Below are positions 14,699-20,036 of a stretch of DNA of 20,036 nt, piece after piece. The position numbers and the translations under genes were made by a program. The stretch covers positions 1 through 20,036 of the forward strand of contig JAAYQB010000148.1 of NCBI GenBank assembly GCA_012519525.1, in the 5' to 3' direction. The notes under the pieces are model-generated. The model searched no databases, was not told the DNA's origin, and saw nothing but the letters and a program-made list of their open reading frames with translations. The stretch comes from Bacteroidales bacterium. Its GTDB lineage: Bacteria; Bacteroidota; Bacteroidia; Bacteroidales; WCHB1-69. How positions within the stretch are numbered: position 1 is the stretch's first letter; each line of letters begins with the position of its first letter.

Positions 14699-16582
14699 TT
14701 AGCGACCTAACAGTATTAATAAAACGGAAATATCGGAAGGAGAAATTCCGCTTATGCGAGAGGCTTGTCCCAATGTTGTAGGTTTTATTTTGCTCAATTT
14801 TTGACGTGCTTCGGTGGATAAAGATAAAACTTTACCATAATCAAAATTGGGGTCTAATTTAATTTTTTCCAATTGAGTTATTCTAGTAGCAAGTTCATTT
14901 TCTTTGATTATATAATTTTCATATTTAATTAATATTTCAACTTCTTCAATAATTTCGTGATTGAAAGAATGATTACTCATATAATCTTTTAACTTAACGG
15001 AAGAAGAAATAAGGTCATTTAAAGAAATTTGAGGACGAAGAAGTAAGCGAGAAAATTTTATTTTTTGCGAAATTTCAGAAGATTTTTTTGCTTTTAATAG
15101 CGGATTTATTTCTTTCGGTTCTATAGAGTATTTTTTAAGATATGAAATTAAAGAGTTGATTTTCTCTTTTTTTATTAGAAAATTTTGATAACGTTCTTCA
15201 GAAATCAAGCCTATTTGATAGCCTAATGGTGTTAAGCGTATATCCGCATTATCTTGACGTAAAAGCACACGATGTTCCGCTCTTGAAGTAAACATACGAT
15301 ACGGTTCATCAACACCTTTTGTGATTAAATCGTCAATTAAAACGCCAATATAAGAAGATTCTCTGCTTAATACAATCGGTTCTAAATTATTTATTTTTCT
15401 ATGAGCATTAATGCCAGCCATTAAACCCTGACAAGCAGCTTCTTCGTATCCGGTTGTACCATTAATTTGTCCGGCAAAATAAAGAAAATTTATTTGTTTT
15501 GTTTCGAGACTAGCATAAAGTTGAGTAGGGGAAAAATAATCATATTCTATAGCATAACCGGGTTTTAAAATTTTAGCATTTTCCAATCCCGGAATAAGAT
15601 GTAAAGCTTCTACTTGAATCTCTTCCGGAAGAGAAGAAGAAAAACCGTTTAAATAATATTCTATTCCATTTTCGCTTTCAGGTTCTAAAAAAATCTGATG
15701 AGAATCTTTTCCTGCAAAACGATCTATTTTATCTTCAATAGAAGGGCAATAACGAGGTCCAACTCCTTGAATTCTACCTTGAAACATTGGAGATTTATCA
15801 AATCCCTTTCTTAAAATAGCATGAACTTTGGGATTAGTGTAAGTTATCCAGCAGCTTTTTTGTGATAATTTAGGACTTATCTTTAAAAAAGAAAAACCTG
15901 TAATATCTTCTTCTCCTTTTTGTTCTTCAAGTTTTGAAAAATTAATAGTTCTACTGTCAACTCGAGCGGGAGTGCCTGTTTTTAAGCGTAAACTTTTGAA
16001 TCCGAGAGAATTTAAATTTTCTGTTAATCCTTTAACAGCATCTTCGCCTAAGCGTCCTCCAATGAAATTTCGCTCACCAATATGTATAACTCCATTTAAA
16101 AAAGTTCCATTTGTCAGAATAGTAGCTTTAGCATAAAACTCTGCTCCTAATTTAGTGCGAACACCTATTACTGAATTGTTTTCAGTGATTATTTCAATTA
16201 CAGTATCTTCTCGTATGTCTAAATTTTTAGTCGATTCTAAAATATGTTTCCATTCAAATGAATATTTATATTTATCATTTTGTGTACGAGGACTCCACAT
16301 AGCAGGACCTTTCGAACGGTTCAACATTCTAAATTGAATCATTGTTTTATCCGCAACAATAGCCGTATAACCTCCTAAGGCATCAATTTCTCTTACTATC
16401 TGTCCTTTGGCAATTCCGCCAATAGCCGGATTGCATGATAAAAAAGCAATGGTATTAATATTCATTGTTAGTAGAAGAGTACGAGAGCCTAAATTAGCAG
16501 CTGCCATAGCCGCTTCGCAACCCGCATGACCTGCTCCTACAACAATAATGTCATATAATTCACTATATTTTATATAATTCAT
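14699..16582 (-). CDS. mnmG: tRNA uridine-5-carboxymethylaminomethyl(34) synthesis enzyme MnmG (GidA)
   Basis: With the GTPase MnmE it installs the carboxymethylaminomethyl group on U34 of tRNAs that read split codon boxes, using FAD, NADH and methylene-tetrahydrofolate. The full-length 627-residue protein has the FAD-binding GAGHAGCEAA (16-25), catalytic-region Cys50 (FLSCNPAIGGIAKG) and Cys279 (VGPRYCPSIEDK), plus RLKTGTPARVDSRTI and a C-terminal MnmE/tRNA-binding domain ending near GQASRISGISPSDIS. It is the last gene of the minus-strand unit after the anti-sigma ATPase and ybeY, 36 bases after ybeY. Both ends are directly flanked by parS-like 16-mers. Location near an origin is common for gidA, but no rsmG (gidB) or parAB is adjacent. 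Confidence 0.97.
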   Translation of the reverse strand: MNYIKYSELYDIIVVGAGHAGCEAAMAAANLGSRTLLLTMNINTIAFLSCNPAIGGIAKGQIVREIDALGGYTAIVADKTMIQFRMLNRSKGPAMWSPRTQNDKYKYSFEWKHILESTKNLDIREDTVIEIITENNSVIGVRTKLGAEFYAKATILTNGTFLNGVIHIGERNFIGGRLGEDAVKGLTENLNSLGFKSLRLKTGTPARVDSRTINFSKLEEQKGEEDITGFSFLKISPKLSQKSCWITYTNPKVHAILRKGFDKSPMFQGRIQGVGPRYCPSIEDKIDRFAGKDSHQIFLEPESENGIEYYLNGFSSSLPEEIQVEALHLIPGLENAKILKPGYAIEYDYFSPTQLYASLETKQINFLYFAGQINGTTGYEEAACQGLMAGINAHRKINNLEPIVLSRESSYIGVLIDDLITKGVDEPYRMFTSRAEHRVLLRQDNADIRLTPLGYQIGLISEERYQNFLIKKEKINSLISYLKKYSIEPKEINPLLKAKKSSEISQKIKFSRLLLRPQISLNDLISSSVKLKDYMSNHSFNHEIIEEVEILIKYENYIIKENELATRITQLEKIKLDPNFDYGKVLSLSTEARQKLSKIKPTTLGQASRISGISPSDISVLLILLGR

Positions 16583-16587
16583 AAAAA

Positions 16588-16603
16588 AGTTTCACATGAA
16601 ACA
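16588..16603 (-). other. Second parS-like site in the mnmG leader
   Basis: On the minus strand this reads TGTTTCATGTGAAACT, sharing the 15-base TGTTTCATGTGAAAC with the site at 14681-14696 but in opposite orientation, and matching consensus parS at 14 of 16 positions. It sits 5 bases upstream of the mnmG start codon, inside the ybeY-mnmG gap. A five-base hairpin followed by a T-run, possibly an attenuator, is an alternative reading. Confidence 0.5.
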
Positions 16604-16618
16604 TAAAATGTAAGTGTT

Positions 16619-17053
16619 TTATGCTGAGGATTTAACATACTTATTTATGTAGTAATCTTCTTTTTCTCTCATTGTTTTTATTTCGGTGCTACTTTTATCT
16701 TTATATCCACATAAATGTAAAATTCCGTGAATTATAACGCGTAAAAGTTCATTATGAAAAGTAGTTTTATAAGTTTTAGCGTTGTCTTTAACTCTCTCTA
16801 TACTTATCATTATATCGCCGGAAATAATAGTATCTTCCGTATAATCAAATGTAATTATATCTGTTAAGTAATTGGAATTAAGATATTTCATGTTAATATC
16901 TACTAAAAAATCATCCGAACAAAATATATATGAAATAACACCCGGAGTTTTTTCTTCTTCTAAAATAACGGAAATAATCCATTCTTTTAATCTTTTTTTT
17001 TGTTTTAAAAGGAATGAAATGTCGTTATTGATAAAGCTAATATTAGATTTCAT
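16619..17053 (-). CDS. ybeY: Endoribonuclease/rRNA maturation factor YbeY
   Basis: A single-strand-specific metal-dependent RNase involved in 16S rRNA 3'-end maturation and ribosome quality control. The 144-residue protein has TDIITFDY (64-71), SGDIMISIERV (78-88) and the active-site block HGILHLCGYKDK (109-120). The usual motif is HGxLHLxGYDH, with three zinc-binding histidines; His109 and His113 are present, but the third position is Asp119. As far as I recall, the GYKDK form recurs in Bacteroidota, so this looks like a lineage variant rather than decay. It lies between the anti-sigma ATPase gene (126 bases upstream) and mnmG (36 bases downstream) in one orientation. Confidence 0.9.
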   Translation of the reverse strand: MKSNISFINNDISFLLKQKKRLKEWIISVILEEEKTPGVISYIFCSDDFLVDINMKYLNSNYLTDIITFDYTEDTIISGDIMISIERVKDNAKTYKTTFHNELLRVIIHGILHLCGYKDKSSTEIKTMREKEDYYINKYVKSSA

Positions 17054-17179
17054 ATATTCATGATTTTTTAGTTTAAACTTGTATGGAACTCACATGCTTT
17101 ATGATTATCTGCTTGTTTATCTGTCAATTTAACATGTTCGTTTCATATATTTTGACATTATGGAATTGTTGACAATAAA

Positions 17180-17638
17180 TTAGAAAGTTGTTTTATAGAC
17201 ATCTTTTCTTTCTTTTGACAATATTATTTCTCTTTCATTATTAAGTTGTATAGGAACTTCAACTTCATAAGTAATGGTATTCCCATTGTTTAAAAATTCC
17301 ATTTTATTTGTAAGTAATTCTATAATTGATAAGCCATTATTCGAACGATTTTCGATTTCTTTATTTAAATATTCTGAAAAATTAAATCCGTTTCCTTCGT
17401 CAGAGACGGAAAAGACCATGTTTTTATTAGATAACTGACAAGTTATTATTACTTTTTTTGATTTATTTAATTGATTGCCATGTATAATAGCATTGCTGAC
17501 AGCTTCGATTAAAGGAGTAGAAATAATTCCAATATAATCATAATCAATATTAAAATCAGTCATTAAATTATCAATAAAATGCTCAACTTCAGTGAGTTTA
17601 TTTAAATCAGATTCGATTTTCAATTCAGTATAAAACAT
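17180..17638 (-). CDS. RsbW/SpoIIAB-like anti-sigma factor ATPase
   Basis: A single-domain GHKL ATPase (HATPase_c_2 type) of 152 residues. The N-box is EAVSNAIIHGN (45-55; Glu45, Asn49), the G1 box SDEGNGF (79-85) and the later glycine box NNGLSIIELLTNKMEF (100-115). Family members bind a sigma factor or phosphorylate an anti-sigma antagonist. No sigma factor, STAS-domain antagonist or PP2C phosphatase is encoded nearby, so its target is unknown. The association with ybeY and mnmG is a recurring Bacteroidota arrangement in my recollection. A -7 element lies about 40 bases upstream. The 126-base gap to ybeY contains no recognisable gene or hairpin. Confidence 0.85.
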   Translation of the reverse strand: MFYTELKIESDLNKLTEVEHFIDNLMTDFNIDYDYIGIISTPLIEAVSNAIIHGNQLNKSKKVIITCQLSNKNMVFSVSDEGNGFNFSEYLNKEIENRSNNGLSIIELLTNKMEFLNNGNTITYEVEVPIQLNNEREIILSKERKDVYKTTF

Positions 17639-17677
17639 GCTCTCTTTTTTATAAATTAATCATTATATTTTCAAAAA

Positions 17678-17685
17678 CAAAAATA
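17678..17685 (-). promoter_or_regulatory. -7 promoter element for the anti-sigma/ybeY/mnmG unit
   Basis: On the minus strand this reads TATTTTTG, matching TAnnTTTG, 40 bases before the start at 17638. It is divergent from the comM promoter 43 bases away. No -33 element is evident. Confidence 0.4.
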
Positions 17686-17728
17686 CTAAAAAATACATAG
17701 TAATTCGTAATAATAATGTTATTTTATT

Positions 17729-17736
17729 TAATTTTG
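17729..17736 (+). promoter_or_regulatory. -7 promoter element for comM
   Basis: TAATTTTG matches TAnnTTTG and lies 17 bases before the comM ATG at 17753, implying a very short leader. No convincing -33 element is seen. Confidence 0.45.
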
Positions 17737-17752
17737 TAGAAAAATTTTTATT

Positions 17753-19291
17753 ATGATAGTAAAAACATTTGGAAGTGCAATTTATGGGGTCAATGCTATT
17801 CCCATTACAGTAGAAGTGAATGTTGAAAATGGGATTAATTTTTTCTTAGTAGGACTTCCCGATAGTGCTGTAAAAGAAAGTCAACAGCGAATAGATTCGG
17901 CGTTAAAATATTATAATTATCGAATCCCCGGAAAAAAAATTATTGTTAATTTAGCACCTGCTGATATTCGTAAAGAAGGTTCTTCTTATGATCTTACAAT
18001 AGCAATAGGTATTTTAGCTGCATCGGAGCAAATCAAAGCGGATTTATTGGATCAATATATTATTATGGGTGAGTTATCGCTTGACGGAGAGTTAAAACCT
18101 ATTAAAGGAGCCTTACCTATAGCCATAGAAGCTCGTAAACAAGGATTTAAAGGGTTTATTTTACCGCAAGCCAATGCAGCCGAAGCGGCAATAGTAGATA
18201 AATTAGAAGTTTTTGGAGTTAATACGATAAAAGAAGTTATTGATTTTTTCAATGGAGAGAAAGAATTAACGCCTACTTTGGTAAATACAAGAGAAGAGTT
18301 TTATAAAAACTTAAATGAATATGAATTTGATTTTGAGGATGTAAAAGGACAAGAAAACACAAAAAGAGCACTTGAAATAGCTGCGGCAGGGGGACATAAT
18401 GCGATTTTGATAGGACCTCCCGGTTCTGGAAAAACAATGTTAGCTAAACGATTGCCTTCTATTTTACCTCCTCTCACTTTGCACGAAGCTTTAGAAACAA
18501 CCAAAATACATTCCGTAGCTGGAAAAATGCAAAAAAATACTGCTTTAATTTCCATACGTCCTTTTCGGTCGCCGCACCATACTATTTCCGACGTAGCTCT
18601 TGTAGGAGGAGGTTCTAATCCGCAGCCCGGAGAAATATCGTTGGCACATAATGGAGTATTGTTTTTAGATGAACTGCCTGAGTTTAAACGGACTGTATTG
18701 GAAGTTATGCGTCAACCTTTGGAAGAAAGAAGTGTATGTATTTCTCGTTCGAAAATGAGTGTTGAATATCCGGCATCTTTTATGTTTATTGCAGCGATGA
18801 ATCCTTGTCCTTGCGGATATTATAATCATCCTGAAAAAGATTGTACTTGTGCCGCTGGAATGGTACAACGTTATTTAAATAAAATTTCAGGACCTTTAAT
18901 GGATAGAATAGATTTACATGTGGAAGTTATTCCTGTTCCATTCAAAGAGTTAGCAGAAAAAAACAAAGGAGAAAAAAGCAAAGATATTCGTGAAAGAGTT
19001 ATTAAAGCTCGAAAAGTACAAGAAATAAGATTTCAAAATCAAAAAGGAATTTATTGCAATGCACAAATGACGTCTAAATTAGTTGCTAAACATTGTGCAA
19101 TATCGAAAGAAGGACAAACTTTATTGAAAGTTGCTATGGAAAAATTAGGATTATCGGCTCGAGCTTACGATAGAATATTAAAAGTAAGTCGTACGATTGC
19201 CGACTTAAGTGGTAGCGAAGATATTCAAATAGAGCATCTTTCAGAAGCAATTCATTATAGAAGTTTAGATAGAGAAAATTGGGGAAAATAA
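17753..19291 (+). CDS. comM: YifB/ComM-family Mg-chelatase-like AAA+ ATPase
   Basis: ComM is a hexameric helicase that promotes branch migration during natural transformation and homologous recombination; the family is widespread even in non-competent bacteria. The 512-residue protein is full length. A Lon-protease-like ChlI N-terminal domain (about 1-170: GLPDSAVKESQQRI, NLAPADIRKEGSSYDL, MGELSLDGELKP) is followed by the AAA+ core. That core has Walker A GPPGSGKT (221-228) and Walker B VLFLDELPEF (Asp306, Glu307), then RPFRSPHHTIS and sensor-like AAMNPCPCG. A cysteine cluster CPCGYYNHPEKDCTC could bind zinc. The C-terminal domain ends LSEAIHYRSLDRENW. It has its own promoter, divergent from the anti-sigma gene. 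No competence genes are seen nearby. Confidence 0.94.
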   Translation: MIVKTFGSAIYGVNAIPITVEVNVENGINFFLVGLPDSAVKESQQRIDSALKYYNYRIPGKKIIVNLAPADIRKEGSSYDLTIAIGILAASEQIKADLLDQYIIMGELSLDGELKPIKGALPIAIEARKQGFKGFILPQANAAEAAIVDKLEVFGVNTIKEVIDFFNGEKELTPTLVNTREEFYKNLNEYEFDFEDVKGQENTKRALEIAAAGGHNAILIGPPGSGKTMLAKRLPSILPPLTLHEALETTKIHSVAGKMQKNTALISIRPFRSPHHTISDVALVGGGSNPQPGEISLAHNGVLFLDELPEFKRTVLEVMRQPLEERSVCISRSKMSVEYPASFMFIAAMNPCPCGYYNHPEKDCTCAAGMVQRYLNKISGPLMDRIDLHVEVIPVPFKELAEKNKGEKSKDIRERVIKARKVQEIRFQNQKGIYCNAQMTSKLVAKHCAISKEGQTLLKVAMEKLGLSARAYDRILKVSRTIADLSGSEDIQIEHLSEAIHYRSLDRENWGK

Positions 19292-19332
19292 TCTTTGGAA
19301 TTTTGTAATCCTAGTAAATTGCTATAAAATCT

Positions 19333-20036
19333 ATGCTTAAACTTTTTGAAAATCCAAGTTTTAGTTCAATAAATCAATTAGCTCAATTACGTATTCCTTT
19401 TGTTTTTTTAATCAATTTTGCAAAAACCGATATACGTTTATTTTCTATTCCTGCAAATACAAACGATATTTTGTACAAATTTCCAAACAGCACTAATTGT
19501 GTCGAAACTAAAAACTCACAAAATATTAATTTAAGTATTCAAGAAACCGATTTTGAAAATTACAAGCAAAAATTCACATATATTCAAGATAAAATAAAAG
19601 AAGGAAAAATCACTCAGATAAATCTAACTCAAGCAAGTCCGATTACACTTGACAAAACCTTGAAAGAAATTTATTTTGCTTCAGATGCCTTGTATAAATT
19701 ATGTCTACCTAATCATTTTATTGTTTTTTCGCCTGAAACTTTTATTAAAATCGAAGATAACACGCTTATTACCAATCCTATGAAAGGAACAATTGATGCC
19801 TCAACGAAAAATGCCGAAGAAAACATTTTAAACGACAAAAAAGAAATAGAAGAACACCAAAAAGTTGTTGAAATGGTAAAATCGGAATTTTCCGGTTTGT
19901 CTGAAAATATTTGGGTAGAAAGAAGTCGCTATATTAGCAAAATTAAAACTAAGACAAAAACTTTATTACAAGTAAGTTCTGAAATTTGTGCAAAGCTACA
20001 ACCGAATTGGCAAGATAATTTAGGCGATTTATTAAA
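19333..20036 (+). CDS. pabB: Chorismate-binding enzyme, PabB-like (partial, runs off the window)
   Basis: An open frame from the ATG at 19333 runs to the window edge (234 codons, no stop). Chorismate-binding enzyme motifs are visible: DFENYKQKFTYIQDKIKEG followed by KITQINLTQ (substrate-domain entry), FIVFSPETFIKI, ITNPMKGTID, and a following acidic helical stretch with EEHQKVVEMVKSE. These fit aminodeoxychorismate synthase component I, which with a PabA glutaminase makes the precursor of p-aminobenzoate for folate. The N-terminal region is short, as in the compact PabB of Bacteroidota (about 330 aa). Anthranilate synthase TrpE or an isochorismate synthase is less likely but not excluded, because the catalytic C-terminal third is missing. 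It follows comM after 41 bases in the same direction. Confidence 0.78.
   Translation, partial: MLKLFENPSFSSINQLAQLRIPFVFLINFAKTDIRLFSIPANTNDILYKFPNSTNCVETKNSQNINLSIQETDFENYKQKFTYIQDKIKEGKITQINLTQASPITLDKTLKEIYFASDALYKLCLPNHFIVFSPETFIKIEDNTLITNPMKGTIDASTKNAEENILNDKKEIEEHQKVVEMVKSEFSGLSENIWVERSRYISKIKTKTKTLLQVSSEICAKLQPNWQDNLGDLL

Noticed and set aside
18052..18868. Minus-strand open frames inside comM
   Set aside because: They are antisense to conserved AAA+ motifs and show no independent coding evidence.

Overview
The window is a chromosomal segment of a low-GC (roughly 30% by eye) member of the Bacteroidota. Three things point there. One protein ends in a type IX secretion (T9SS) sorting domain, a system confined to this phylum. 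Several genes are preceded by the Bacteroidota -7 promoter element TAnnTTTG. Several families are in their Bacteroidota form: a sugar-kinase/RapZ-C fusion, YbeY with a GYKDK motif, and anti-sigma ATPase-ybeY-mnmG gene order. I see no insertion sequences, phage genes, tRNA or rRNA genes, or CRISPR arrays. Most of the window is housekeeping content.

Layout. At 1-71 is the tail of rlmN. From 169 to 4566, four plus-strand genes follow: an FKBP peptidyl-prolyl isomerase, the APH-type kinase/RapZ C-terminal-domain fusion, a YgiQ radical SAM protein, and a small exported protein of unknown function. A 328-base, very AT-rich gap (4567-4894) follows, holding three exact copies of the DnaA-box-like 9-mer TTATCAACA. 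Then come nadA and a yebC-family gene (4895-6547). Genes on the minus strand from 6552 to 10488 are a CorC-type CNNM/CBS membrane protein, rnhB, a polytopic membrane protein and an LD-carboxypeptidase. Plus-strand genes from 10641 to 14432 are ssb, a DUF2461 gene, dapD and a large secreted T9SS protein with its own promoter and terminator. Minus-strand genes from 14699 to 17638 are mnmG, ybeY and an RsbW-like anti-sigma ATPase, transcribed in the reverse of that order. comM/yifB (plus) and a pabB-like gene cut by the window edge finish the segment.

Functional themes. RNA maturation and translation: rlmN, yebC, ybeY, mnmG. DNA metabolism: ssb, rnhB, comM. Cell wall and precursors: dapD, LD-carboxypeptidase, and possibly the kinase/RapZ fusion. 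Cofactor synthesis: nadA, pabB-like.

The most interesting non-coding signal is a possible replication-origin neighbourhood. Two parS-like 16-mers (15/16 and 14/16 matches to TGTTTCACGTGAAACA) directly flank mnmG, and the three TTATCAACA boxes lie in the AT-rich gap about 10 kb away. Each signal is seen directly in the sequence; their joint reading as an origin domain is inference. I do not see a clear novel defence, mobile or biosynthetic system here.
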